This document shows, one piece after another, positions 1 through 9,864 of a stretch of DNA of 64,000 nt. This stretch comes from Candidatus Woesearchaeota archaeon (GTDB lineage: Archaea; Nanobdellota; Nanobdellia; Woesearchaeales; B29-G15). Each line of letters begins with the position of its first letter. The first letter of the stretch is position 1. The stretch is taken from positions 1 through 64,000 of the forward strand of contig JAFCCU010000003.1 in the NCBI GenBank assembly GCA_017610005.1, written 5' to 3'. The notes beneath the pieces were generated by a model that had not been told where the DNA came from, ran no database searches, and worked only from the letters and a program-made list of their open reading frames with translations. The translations under genes were made by a program, and so were the position numbers.

Positions 1-13
1 CCCTTTTTCCCCC

Positions 14-310
14 TTCAGACTATTAGGGTTTAGGGTATAAAGTTTAAGATATAGTGTTTTTCACTTCAGACTTCTAACTTCAGACTTCTAACTTCAGACT
101 TCTGACTTCAGACTTCTGACTTCAGACTGTTATAGGGTTTAAGGTGTAAGGTTTAATTAAAGGTGTTTTTCACTTCAGACTTCTGACTTCAGACTTCTTA
201 CTTCAAACTTCAGACTTCTTACTTCAGACTTCAGACTTCAGACTTCTTACTTCAGACTTCAGACTTCTTACTTCAGACTTCAGACTTCTGACTTCTGACT
301 TCAGACTGTT
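14..310. repeat. Heptamer tandem repeat array (ACTTCAG/ACTTCTG/ACTTCTT) with GTTTAGGGT... and GTGTTTTTCACTTCAGACT modules, ending GACTGTTAA
   Basis: Directly visible period-7 repeats, two successive arrays each preceded by a 'gggttta(a/g)ggt...gtgtttttcacttcagac' module. Confidence 0.95.
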
Positions 311-353
311 AATACCAGAAAAATATATAAAGTCTGCAGGGAACAATTAAGCT

Positions 354-1076
354 ATGGAAAAAAAGGAGGAAGAAGATAAAGGTTCACCAGAAGCAACTGA
401 AATTGATGAAGTAATAAAAATCCTTAAAAATTTTTTTGGGGTTTTTTTTGGTATTAAAGATGAATATACCTACTCTGAGTTAATAGATACTGCAACAAGT
501 TCTGGTCTTGACGAACCAACCCTCAATAAAATTACTGATTATCTGAATCATGTTAAACATGTGTTATACATTAAAGAAAAAACTAGTGAAATAGACAAGG
601 AGTATATTAAAAACGGCTTAACCAATTTAATTGAGGCCCTTGTAGAAGGAAATTCTGTTGAAATAACTGAATCAGTTAAAACAAACATATTTTCTAGGAT
701 GGCTAATCATAAAAAAGATCAAGTTATTAAACCTGTTGCTTTAAAAAAGATTATAATTAAAGAAGAACCTGAAAAACCACTTCTTGAAAAAAGGCCTTCT
801 CCTAAACCCTTACTTGAGAAAAAACCACTTCTTGAAAAGAGACCAGTTAAGACAAAACCCTCATTTGAAAAAACTGTTATAAAATCTGTTGCTAAGTTAG
901 ACATCGAAGCAGAGTTAAAAAAACTTGAAAAGCAAATCTTAAAACTTGACAACCCATTTATTAAACTTGAATTAGAATCACTAAAAGGAGATATTGAGCT
1001 CTACAAAGCAGACCCTACTTCAATAAAACCAGAACTAATTAGTGAAAAATTAAATACCCTAAAAAGCAGACTTTAA
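354..1076 (+). CDS. Hypothetical protein with Lys/Pro-rich 'KPLLEKRP' repeats
   Basis: 240-aa ORF, TATA-like atatataaa upstream; low-complexity KPLLEK repeats. Confidence 0.7.
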   Translation: MEKKEEEDKGSPEATEIDEVIKILKNFFGVFFGIKDEYTYSELIDTATSSGLDEPTLNKITDYLNHVKHVLYIKEKTSEIDKEYIKNGLTNLIEALVEGNSVEITESVKTNIFSRMANHKKDQVIKPVALKKIIIKEEPEKPLLEKRPSPKPLLEKKPLLEKRPVKTKPSFEKTVIKSVAKLDIEAELKKLEKQILKLDNPFIKLELESLKGDIELYKADPTSIKPELISEKLNTLKSRL

Positions 1077-4000
1077 GTTTTCTTATACAATAAGAAAAAC
1101 CCAAACATCATAACAATTCCTAAACCAATCCCTGCCCAAGTCACAACTCCTTGTTTTTCTAATAATTCTTTAATAACATTCCCTGTGGTTTTAGGCACTT
1201 CTAAAGTTGGAACATCTTCAGAAATTAAATATCTACAATCAGATGCAACCTTATTTACTATTGTTTCAGCTTTAGCATATTGTTTTAAGGCAAGTGCTTC
1301 TGATGCAGTATTTAAAATCTCATTTAATTCTAAACACTCTGGATGACTCCCAAGTAAATCCTCTGTAAATGCAATTTTTGTGTTGATTTGAGAGGAATTA
1401 TGCTCTCCTTTTTCCCTTGAATTAACCATAATCTTAACTGAGTCATTAGTGTTAGGATCACGAACAAGACCAGATACAATAATTTCATATGTCCCTGCAA
1501 TCTTAAAAGGAGTTATTGTTAATGTTGTATTCTTAGTTTCACCCACTCGAAGTTCTGCAAAAGTTTTTCTAGAAAACGTAAAGTTCATATTATTCCCTTC
1601 ACTTGTCGCATTCATTGTAATATCCAGTAAAGTTTCATTTGTGGGATTTGTAATTTTAATTGGAACCTTAACACTTTCATTTTGGTAAACTGTAACCTCG
1701 CTTGGAGAAATTAATTTAAATTTAGCATACTCAGTTTCCTTTTCTTTCTTTACTTGTGTTTGTACTAAAACTCTTGTACTTGAAGCCCTACTCTCAGATG
1801 AAGACCCAGCCCCTGTTCCCTGCAATATCAACACATCAACATCATTTGAATAAGTTGTGGAATTTCCATCAGATACAAAAAATCTAATTGTGTCTTCTCC
1901 ATAATAATCTCCATCAGGCTCAATTCTTACATTATAATTATCCTCAATAGTTATATCCAAATAATCATAAGAATCTGCACCATAAGTTAAGTTATCAGTA
2001 GGATCAAGGTCATAAAAATAATCATTTAAAAAAAGCACACTTGAATAAATGTTATTATTGTTGAGGGTGATATTTGAAATGGAATAGTTCACACTTGCTG
2101 CCTCAAGGCAAGGAGTTAGAGAAGCATTTGAAGAAATAAATCTAGCCTTATATTGAAAGTACCTATGAGAACCAGAAGGCACTGTATCAAGAGAAGGGTC
2201 ATAAAAATCACTCCATTCAGTCCAAGTAATGTTATTCTCAGATCCCTTTGTCATAAAACTTAAACTAGTCCCAGGAGGAGTTATCGCACTATAATTTAAA
2301 TATCCAATTTCTAAAAGCATCCTAGCTTCAAGATCAATTATATCTGAAATAAAGCTCCCAGTCAAAGAATAATTTCCATTCAAATATTGTAAACATACAA
2401 TTCCAGAACTTAAAATACTCGTATTTTCAAAAGTTCCGTCAGATAATGTATCATAATCACTATCATACTTAGTTCCAAAAATAGGGGGCCTATTAATATC
2501 CTCAATAGAAATATCCCACATAAATTCGCTTCTTGCGCCTTCATCATCATATACATATAAAGTTAAATTGCTAACTCTTCTGCTACTATACCCAAAAAAA
2601 TGAGAATACGCAATACCTGACGAAATATTCACTCCATCAAGAGACCACACATAAAAAATATCATTATCTAAAGGATCAACATCATTTGAAGTATGATTAA
2701 AGACAATCCTTCTTCCTTCAGAAACATTAATTGAAGTTTTAGAACCACCATTATCTTCTAAAATTGATACATTAATCCAAGAAAAATTTGTATAAAAAGA
2801 TATTGGCTTTCCAACCGGTGTTATTGTGAGAATATATGGAGGGTCGTTTGTATCAGAAATGTTCATAAAAACTACTTCAGATACTAGATTACCAATTAAA
2901 TCATTAATTGTCAAATTAAAATAATATTCCCCAATAAGATCATCCTCTGGGGTGAAATTAATTAATAATCTGCCAGGAGTGGAATTTAAGATAGTTAAAT
3001 TAAATGGTTCTGTACATGAATTATTCTGCGTACAATTAATCCAAGAAAGTGCAAAAGTAATTGGATCATTTTCTTCATCTGTTACATTCAAATAAATTAA
3101 ATGTTGCCTCCCTTCAGATACATTCTCCCAAGAGTATGATTCATTTAATGGGGGATCAAAATAGGGAGGATCATTAGTTAGATTAATTCTTAAAGAAAAT
3201 ATTATTGAATCATTCCCCCCATCCCCATCACTTACATTTATCTTAATACTGTAAGTTGCATTTGCAACAGTAAAATTTGGAATAAAGTTAATTGCGCCTG
3301 AATCTAAGTTTATATCAAATAAAGAAGTATTATCAACAAAGGTTAATGGGTCATTATCTGGATCATATGCAACAATAGTTAAGTTAAATGGGTAATCCTC
3401 CCAGGCAGTTTGACTCCCAGGATCTATTGTAATTCGTGGAGGCCGATTATAAGTTATCTCAAAATCAACTATCTGCCAATCTCCTAATTGAGGAAATCCA
3501 TTGTCAACCACAGATATATTCACAGTATGATTCCCTCTATCTGAAAGGGTGGGAGTAAATCTAATCTCTCCAGTACTTGAATCAATATTAAAAAAACTAG
3601 CATTATCTGAAAAAGTTAGTTCTTCAGCCCCTCCATTTCCATCATCTGCTGTAACAGTAAAATTGTATTCTTTGCCAATTTTTGCAATTTGAGGATCAAT
3701 TAGGTAAATTGTGGGAGCCATATTAATGTAACTTACATTAAGCAAAAATGTGGTATAATTAGTTGCTCCATGTTCATCAGTGATATTTACTGGAATAGTA
3801 AATGTTCCATTAATAGAAGGAGTAAAATTATAAGTTGCAGAATTTCCTACTTCAGCTACCTTTAAAAAACCCGAGTAATCAATTGAAAAATTAATTGTGT
3901 CACTATCTGGATCTCCCCCAGTGATTTGTAAAGAAAAACTGCTATTCTGACTCACATTTTGAGTGGAGATCGTATTAATGTAAGGTGCATAATTCTCTTT

Positions 4001-5260
4001 TATTTCAAGTACAAAAGTAGTACTATTAAATTCACCTGCTTCATCGGTAACTGTGATATTTATTGTGTAGTTACCAGTATTGGAATTACTAGGGACAAAA
4101 TCAATTATCCCAGTGAGTAACGCAATATCAAAAAATGAGGAATCATCTGTGAAGTTCATTAAACCATGTTCGGGATCAATTGCATCAACATCATAATAAA
4201 ATTGAGTTTTTGCATATGCTGTTTGATTGGGTATTAAACTAATAATTGGTGCATCTGAAACAGGAGTAACATTTACAATAAAAGAGTTTGAAAGCACCCA
4301 TTTCCTCCCATCACTTGCATTAAAAGTAATATTTAATTCTCCAAAAAAATTCTGTTCAGGATAAAAAGAAACATAATAAGGGTAAACCTGAGAAATTTGT
4401 ACATTCATTGACCCATTACCTAAGGGGGAAAAGAACATATTGTCTGGGCGATGAGTACATTCAGTATCTAAATCAAAAAATCTAGAGGGAAAAAGTGCAA
4501 ATTCATTAACTCGCACAGTATCTTCTGGAAATTCTAGATCAGTAAATTGATTACTCAAGTTAAATGTAGGCTTTCGATTAACATTTATGATATTTGTGAT
4601 ATTCCACTGCAGTGTATCATTTAATCTCTCAATATCCTCCACAACCAATAATACTGTTTTGTTAGATGGTTCACAATACCCAGTTGTAACATTATAAGTT
4701 TGGTTTGATGACACATTTACCCCATCAAGAAAATAAGTATTTCTAAGGGTATCAAGCCCAAAGGGTAAATCAGGGTCTGATGCAGAATAATTAAAAGAAA
4801 AACCAATTGAATCATTCTCATACATTGTAAGCTCTAATGAACCGGGATCATACCAAGTGATATTTGGAGGGTCATTGATATTGGCCACATCAAAATAAAT
4901 TGTTCTAACAATCCCATCATCATCTGGTGCATCATCATCAAGCCCAATCTGAACAGTATGAACACCAATTTCAGTTTTCGTAGGTGTGAAATTAAAGACA
5001 CCCCAAGAATAGTTATAAGTATTAAACTTAACTGAAGTAAATCCCCCTAAAGGGACATTAAATAATGAGAAATTTAAAGGGTAATCATTATCGAGATCAA
5101 TTCCTTGATGATAGCTCAAAAAAAGTTCGTCTTGGGTAACTTGAAATACTTGTGATGCAACAATATCCAAAAAGTTGGGCGATGAACCAGCAACAACCAA
5201 TTCAAATGACATAAGTACAACTATTAAAACTGCCAACTTGGCAATAAAATTTCTTTTCAT
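1073..5260 (-). CDS. Large surface protein with tandem cadherin/Ig-like (dystroglycan-type) domains, N-terminal signal and C-terminal TM
   Basis: Repeated '...FDIxxxTGxIxFxPxxxxxGxYxIxIxVxD' units; many NxS/T sequons; C-terminal GLGIVMMFGFFLLYKKT. Confidence 0.85.
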   Translation of the reverse strand: MKRNFIAKLAVLIVVLMSFELVVAGSSPNFLDIVASQVFQVTQDELFLSYHQGIDLDNDYPLNFSLFNVPLGGFTSVKFNTYNYSWGVFNFTPTKTEIGVHTVQIGLDDDAPDDDGIVRTIYFDVANINDPPNITWYDPGSLELTMYENDSIGFSFNYSASDPDLPFGLDTLRNTYFLDGVNVSSNQTYNVTTGYCEPSNKTVLLVVEDIERLNDTLQWNITNIINVNRKPTFNLSNQFTDLEFPEDTVRVNEFALFPSRFFDLDTECTHRPDNMFFSPLGNGSMNVQISQVYPYYVSFYPEQNFFGELNITFNASDGRKWVLSNSFIVNVTPVSDAPIISLIPNQTAYAKTQFYYDVDAIDPEHGLMNFTDDSSFFDIALLTGIIDFVPSNSNTGNYTINITVTDEAGEFNSTTFVLEIKENYAPYINTISTQNVSQNSSFSLQITGGDPDSDTINFSIDYSGFLKVAEVGNSATYNFTPSINGTFTIPVNITDEHGATNYTTFLLNVSYINMAPTIYLIDPQIAKIGKEYNFTVTADDGNGGAEELTFSDNASFFNIDSSTGEIRFTPTLSDRGNHTVNISVVDNGFPQLGDWQIVDFEITYNRPPRITIDPGSQTAWEDYPFNLTIVAYDPDNDPLTFVDNTSLFDINLDSGAINFIPNFTVANATYSIKINVSDGDGGNDSIIFSLRINLTNDPPYFDPPLNESYSWENVSEGRQHLIYLNVTDEENDPITFALSWINCTQNNSCTEPFNLTILNSTPGRLLINFTPEDDLIGEYYFNLTINDLIGNLVSEVVFMNISDTNDPPYILTITPVGKPISFYTNFSWINVSILEDNGGSKTSINVSEGRRIVFNHTSNDVDPLDNDIFYVWSLDGVNISSGIAYSHFFGYSSRRVSNLTLYVYDDEGARSEFMWDISIEDINRPPIFGTKYDSDYDTLSDGTFENTSILSSGIVCLQYLNGNYSLTGSFISDIIDLEARMLLEIGYLNYSAITPPGTSLSFMTKGSENNITWTEWSDFYDPSLDTVPSGSHRYFQYKARFISSNASLTPCLEAASVNYSISNITLNNNNIYSSVLFLNDYFYDLDPTDNLTYGADSYDYLDITIEDNYNVRIEPDGDYYGEDTIRFFVSDGNSTTYSNDVDVLILQGTGAGSSSESRASSTRVLVQTQVKKEKETEYAKFKLISPSEVTVYQNESVKVPIKITNPTNETLLDITMNATSEGNNMNFTFSRKTFAELRVGETKNTTLTITPFKIAGTYEIIVSGLVRDPNTNDSVKIMVNSREKGEHNSSQINTKIAFTEDLLGSHPECLELNEILNTASEALALKQYAKAETIVNKVASDCRYLISEDVPTLEVPKTTGNVIKELLEKQGVVTWAGIGLGIVMMFGFFLLYKKT

Positions 5261-8200
5261 TGAACCACTGTAAACTTAAATATTCTATTCACTGTTGTTC
5301 CATCATTATCTACTACAGTAATGGTTGCAAAATTTTTTCCCAAGAGATGGTGCCCAGGGATGAACCTAATTTGGCCAGTGTCCCTTCCAATTGTGAAATA
5401 TTCTGAATCATCAAAAAATTGTAAAGGTTTACTTCCTCCAGTAGTTAATACCTTATAATAAAAAAATTCTCCTACATTCATTTCTACAGAAGGTATTGCC
5501 TGAACTTCAAGATCAATATCTAAACTAACATATCCAGTAAATGCAGGTCCAAATACTCCAAATACTCCAGTTAACGCAAGTAAAACTATTACAACTACTA
5601 ATTTAGGACTTTTTTTCGGCCTCACCTCTACCTTATCAATCTCTTTTATTTTTTTATAAATGTTTCCTTTCTCTGTCGCTGGGAACCTTAAATAAAGTTG
5701 GTAAAGTTCTTCTTTCATTGATTCTAAAAGTTCAGGTTGGGTTTTTAAAATAGTGTAAAAATGGATAACTGAAACATCAAAAAGCTCCTTTAAAGTCTGG
5801 CCTGTTGCCAAAAAGGCCTCAATAAAAGTTCCTCTTACTACTTCTTTTGAATCTTTAATAAGTGTAGGTGACCCCGTTCCCGTTAAAAATAATGAATTAA
5901 TAAGTTTCTTAGTTTTCTTCCTTAATTCCTCAGTGAATCCATTATAGGAATTAACAATTGGCGAAAGTTTAACAAAAGAATAATCTCCATAAATGAATGA
6001 AAAGAATTTTCCCATGACATTATTCAAATCCAATAATCCAATCTCTCCCTTAGGCAATGTGTTTAGCAAATCCATAAATCCAATATAGGGGTGAAGCCAT
6101 GACAGTACAAGAGAAGTTTCTGGACCCTTTTTAAAAAGACCTACAAAAAACTTAGTTACTACTCCAGCAACATCTTCAATTTTCTTTCTAACAAGAATTG
6201 TGACTCCAGTGGCAATAGCCAAAGAAATTATTAAAATTGACCAAAAAGCATTTGACATTTGAGGTCTTTCCAAAATTACTTCTTTTTCACAAGGAGAACA
6301 TTCACTTCCTCCACAATCAATTCCCTCCTCCTCCCCATTTTTAATACTATCTTCACAAGTAGGGCAAGGACTACAAGGGCCCCCGCAATCAACTTCTTCT
6401 TCTCCCCCCACAATAAATACTTCTTCAAGGTACTGCCCATCTTCAGTTTTTACTATTTCAACTAATTGCTCTCCTTGGTTTTTAATTCCATCAAAACAAG
6501 TTGGACAAGGGTAACACATTCCCCCGCAATCAATTCCTAATTCCCCTTGATTTTGTATTCCATCAAAACAAGTAGGGCAAGTGGGGCAATTTCCCCCGCA
6601 ATCAACCCCTGTCTCATTTCCATTTTTTATATGATCAAAACAAGTAGGAATGTACGTGCAATCTTTTAACATTATAGGGGTCCAAATTGCCAAATCACAT
6701 TCATTTAAATCAGTACAATCTCTAGTCATAATCCCAGTAGGTTTACATCCACTCCAATTTCCACATTGCCAATTAGGCTCACAAATCCCTTGCTCTGGTG
6801 TTCTTAATGAGGGATTCTCTTGCGGATCTTCAGGCTCTGGTACCCACAAAACCCTTAAATAAATATCATTACTGCTAGAGGCATATCCAAAGACATCAGT
6901 AGCTACAAAAATTGCCGTTCTATTACCATACCAATCCGTACTTGGGATGAATTCAGGTAAATCAGTTGTTTGATTAATTTCAATATAAATATTATCTACT
7001 TCTTCAGCTATCGAAAAATTTAACTCATCCCCATCAGGGTCTGCAAGATAAAGTCCTAAATCACGCCCAGTTAAAAATTGATTCCATTGCCATGTTTCAT
7101 TGGGGTATGTTTCAATTAAAACCGGTGCCCGATTAGTAATTTCAAAGTCTGAATATCTCCAATGAGTTTCCTCTTTTTCAACTGCAGTAGCATTACAATA
7201 CACCCCCCATTGATCATTGATCCCAAGAGGGTTAGGGGTAGAAAATTCTCTTGTAAAATAATAAAGTTTAGAGGAAGAATTATAGTTCATATAAGTAAAA
7301 GTATCATCCTCATAATAACTAATGTTAATCATACAATAAACTCCGGTTCCATGAACTGCCTCTCCATTCACTGCATCTGTTAAATTAGCATAAAATGTCA
7401 CTGGTTGATTAACAAAATATGGCGCTCCAAAATCAGTATCATCAAATAAATCTACTGTAACATAAGACCCCTCTTCTAAAGTGTATACTGCAGCCCCATT
7501 TCGTTTCATTTTAAATGAAAAAGTATCATTAGTTTGACTTATTGGGGGGCATGAAGCTGCACGGCAAGGTTTCCCTTTTCTAAGTACTTGAGGTTTAACA
7601 TAAGTCATATTATAAAATGTTAAAACTGGTTGAATTGTTGATAAAAATTCACTTACGCAAGGAATGTTTCCAATTCTAAAATAGTGTTTACCAAAAGCAA
7701 AATTTTCATCTAAGTTTGCGCCATCAAAGTTTATTGAGCCGTTATAAAAATGAATTACTCCTTGATTAATCATCCCAACAGAGGGCCCTTGGAGGGCAAA
7801 CCATGAAGAAAGTTCTGAGTAATTTGTTGTCAAATTATTTGTAAAATTACTCCAAATTGGTTCCTCATCATAATTATTTATGCTAAATAAACCAGACAGT
7901 TCATCACCAGAGGTGGTACATGAAGTGAAATTAGCATCTCCATGAATTTGATATGCACAATTTGCATCATCAAATTGTGTTGTGTCTATAATCTTTGTTA
8001 AATATCCTCCTCCCCCTGTTGTTGTATTTCCAAGAGATTCATCATTAGAACCGCGTTTCAAAATAAGATTTACATAAGAGAGAAAATTAATGGGAATTGA
8101 ATGCATCCTTATTGTAAAATTTCCTGAAATAATTTGAGAATCATAAGGGTCATCAAAAAATAATTCAGGTTTAACTGGTTCAACACAAAAACTTATCCTG

Positions 8201-8334
8201 CCCGCGTCTGTCATTGAATGACCGGTTATCTTAACATATTGGGAAGTTGTCCAAAAAGACCACACTGAAAAAACTATTAAAAGTAACGCTAGCATGGCCA
8301 GTACATTGTTACCACTATACAACCCTTTTTCCAT
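5257..8334 (-). CDS. Membrane-anchored surface protein with Cys-rich CxDxIxNxxExGxDCGGxCxxC repeats
   Basis: N-terminal TM, four DCGG Cys repeats, two further TM segments, C-terminal Ig-like domain. Confidence 0.85.
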   Translation of the reverse strand: MEKGLYSGNNVLAMLALLLIVFSVWSFWTTSQYVKITGHSMTDAGRISFCVEPVKPELFFDDPYDSQIISGNFTIRMHSIPINFLSYVNLILKRGSNDESLGNTTTGGGGYLTKIIDTTQFDDANCAYQIHGDANFTSCTTSGDELSGLFSINNYDEEPIWSNFTNNLTTNYSELSSWFALQGPSVGMINQGVIHFYNGSINFDGANLDENFAFGKHYFRIGNIPCVSEFLSTIQPVLTFYNMTYVKPQVLRKGKPCRAASCPPISQTNDTFSFKMKRNGAAVYTLEEGSYVTVDLFDDTDFGAPYFVNQPVTFYANLTDAVNGEAVHGTGVYCMINISYYEDDTFTYMNYNSSSKLYYFTREFSTPNPLGINDQWGVYCNATAVEKEETHWRYSDFEITNRAPVLIETYPNETWQWNQFLTGRDLGLYLADPDGDELNFSIAEEVDNIYIEINQTTDLPEFIPSTDWYGNRTAIFVATDVFGYASSSNDIYLRVLWVPEPEDPQENPSLRTPEQGICEPNWQCGNWSGCKPTGIMTRDCTDLNECDLAIWTPIMLKDCTYIPTCFDHIKNGNETGVDCGGNCPTCPTCFDGIQNQGELGIDCGGMCYPCPTCFDGIKNQGEQLVEIVKTEDGQYLEEVFIVGGEEEVDCGGPCSPCPTCEDSIKNGEEEGIDCGGSECSPCEKEVILERPQMSNAFWSILIISLAIATGVTILVRKKIEDVAGVVTKFFVGLFKKGPETSLVLSWLHPYIGFMDLLNTLPKGEIGLLDLNNVMGKFFSFIYGDYSFVKLSPIVNSYNGFTEELRKKTKKLINSLFLTGTGSPTLIKDSKEVVRGTFIEAFLATGQTLKELFDVSVIHFYTILKTQPELLESMKEELYQLYLRFPATEKGNIYKKIKEIDKVEVRPKKSPKLVVVIVLLALTGVFGVFGPAFTGYVSLDIDLEVQAIPSVEMNVGEFFYYKVLTTGGSKPLQFFDDSEYFTIGRDTGQIRFIPGHHLLGKNFATITVVDNDGTTVNRIFKFTVVQ

Positions 8335-8367
8335 AATTAGAATGATTAACAGAGTACTATATATATT

Positions 8368-9429
8368 TTACTCGTGGATCTTATAGAAATCAGCTGCGCA
8401 AACATCATTTGTGGGAATATCATTTTCACAATTAACTAAATATTCAAATTTACCTGCGTTCTCAAACGTGCGTTTATAAGTATAAATTTCCTCTTGGTAA
8501 CCCATTAACTGATTCCCATCGGGAAATGTAATTGTGCATCTTCCATTTGTAATAGGAATACCTTCAATTGTTGAGTAAATTGCACTAAATGGTACTTCTT
8601 CACCAACATGGTATACTTTATAATCCTCGGTAGGGTTACTGACAGTCAAACTTGCTGTTCTGCCCTCAACAAGTTCATAGTTTCCAAGTCTATATAAATC
8701 AACAACAAATGTGCCATTCTCATACTTCACCCTCCTACAACGCTTACAGTTTTGTCCATTTAACAAAAGAGAAGGCTCAACAAAATTAATACCTTGAAAA
8801 TAAACCCTCACAGAAGACCCTGGATTTCCCCAACAAGGAAAATCTTTTTCTTTTAAATTTAATTTTCCATTTGAAAAATCAACCTCAACATCAGTTCCTG
8901 GATGGACTATCCCTTTTGAGAACAATAATTTACCTATGCCCCCCACTCCAACAGTATAAGGTTCTTGAACATAATTTACCGATTCTTCATTATACACTGA
9001 AAATAGCCCAGTCACATCTGAAGAACTAAAAGTTTCATTTGAAACTCTAATATAAAGCTTATACGCACAAACTGCATCCGGTAATTGTGCTGTATCAAAT
9101 TCAATTAATGCAGTCCCATTGGGAACCCCGCTATATAATTTTATTACATTCCCGTTTCCTCTCACAAATGTTTCTAAGATCATATCATCTGGAACTAAGA
9201 TACTTAACTCATTAATCCCACTTAGAACATTTCCTGTAACTAAATTATTAAGTTCAACCCCAGGCAATAATGGCGAAACTTCCTTATCCCCTATTGGTGC
9301 AATAATCTGACCAGTAACCTTAGAATTTAGAAAAGCTGTCCAAGAAACCCAAATAGTTGAAATAATCACAAGAAGGGTTACTGTAATGATGATGTTTCTT
9401 GAAACATGCCCCATAGTAAATAGATACAT
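8368..9429 (-). CDS. Secreted/membrane-anchored surface protein, related in layout to the 1025-aa neighbour
   Basis: N-terminal TM followed by 'KVTGQI'; shared 'DAVCAYKLYIRVSN...SSDVTGLFSVYNEE' type segment with neighbour. Confidence 0.8.
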   Translation of the reverse strand: MYLFTMGHVSRNIIITVTLLVIISTIWVSWTAFLNSKVTGQIIAPIGDKEVSPLLPGVELNNLVTGNVLSGINELSILVPDDMILETFVRGNGNVIKLYSGVPNGTALIEFDTAQLPDAVCAYKLYIRVSNETFSSSDVTGLFSVYNEESVNYVQEPYTVGVGGIGKLLFSKGIVHPGTDVEVDFSNGKLNLKEKDFPCWGNPGSSVRVYFQGINFVEPSLLLNGQNCKRCRRVKYENGTFVVDLYRLGNYELVEGRTASLTVSNPTEDYKVYHVGEEVPFSAIYSTIEGIPITNGRCTITFPDGNQLMGYQEEIYTYKRTFENAGKFEYLVNCENDIPTNDVCAADFYKIHE

Positions 9430-9449
9430 AAAACACTATAAAAGCATTT

Positions 9450-9860
9450 CTATTTTCGCTTGTATATTGCTCTAAGGGTGCCTGAGTACTTTCCGTGCTT
9501 TGTATCATCTGGCACTTCGAAAAAGATATCGACATTCTTTATTTCACCAGGTTCAACTTGTACAACACGCTCAATGGAGATATAATCAGAAATGTTTCCA
9601 TAAATTTGAAAATAAACTTCCACCTCAAAAGGAAATGTATTGGTTGCGTTTAAATGCCTAATGCCTTTTCCCCCAGGGGTAATTGACCCCATCAAGATTT
9701 GAGTCCCATTAAATCCAATTCCATATTTTGTCCCAACCTTACCAACTATAGAAAACTCCTGAACATTTAACACTTGAGTTCTAGAAAAAATATATGAAGA
9801 AATACCAATTGATAGCAAAACTACAATAATAATGATTATAATAACTTGTTTTATTTTCAT
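9450..9860 (-). CDS. Membrane-anchored hypothetical protein, single N-terminal TM
   Basis: 136-aa ORF in same-strand surface-protein cluster. Confidence 0.75.
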   Translation of the reverse strand: MKIKQVIIIIIIVVLLSIGISSYIFSRTQVLNVQEFSIVGKVGTKYGIGFNGTQILMGSITPGGKGIRHLNATNTFPFEVEVYFQIYGNISDYISIERVVQVEPGEIKNVDIFFEVPDDTKHGKYSGTLRAIYKRK

Positions 9861-9864
9861 ATTC

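Noticed and set aside
1-60. Telomere-like TTTAGGG repeat
   Set aside because: Only isolated imperfect gggtttaggg motifs recur as part of the dispersed module; no tandem telomeric array.
60-310. Possible CRISPR array
   Set aside because: Units are uninterrupted 7-bp tandem repeats with no unique spacers; no CRISPR repeat-spacer periodicity and no cas operon adjacent.
719-952. Antisense and nested ORFs in the track (e.g. 719..952, 1449..1688, 13161..13559, 42250..42537, 49125..49339, 60732..61241)
   Set aside because: They overlap well-supported genes on the other strand/frame and lack recognisable motifs or independent promoters.
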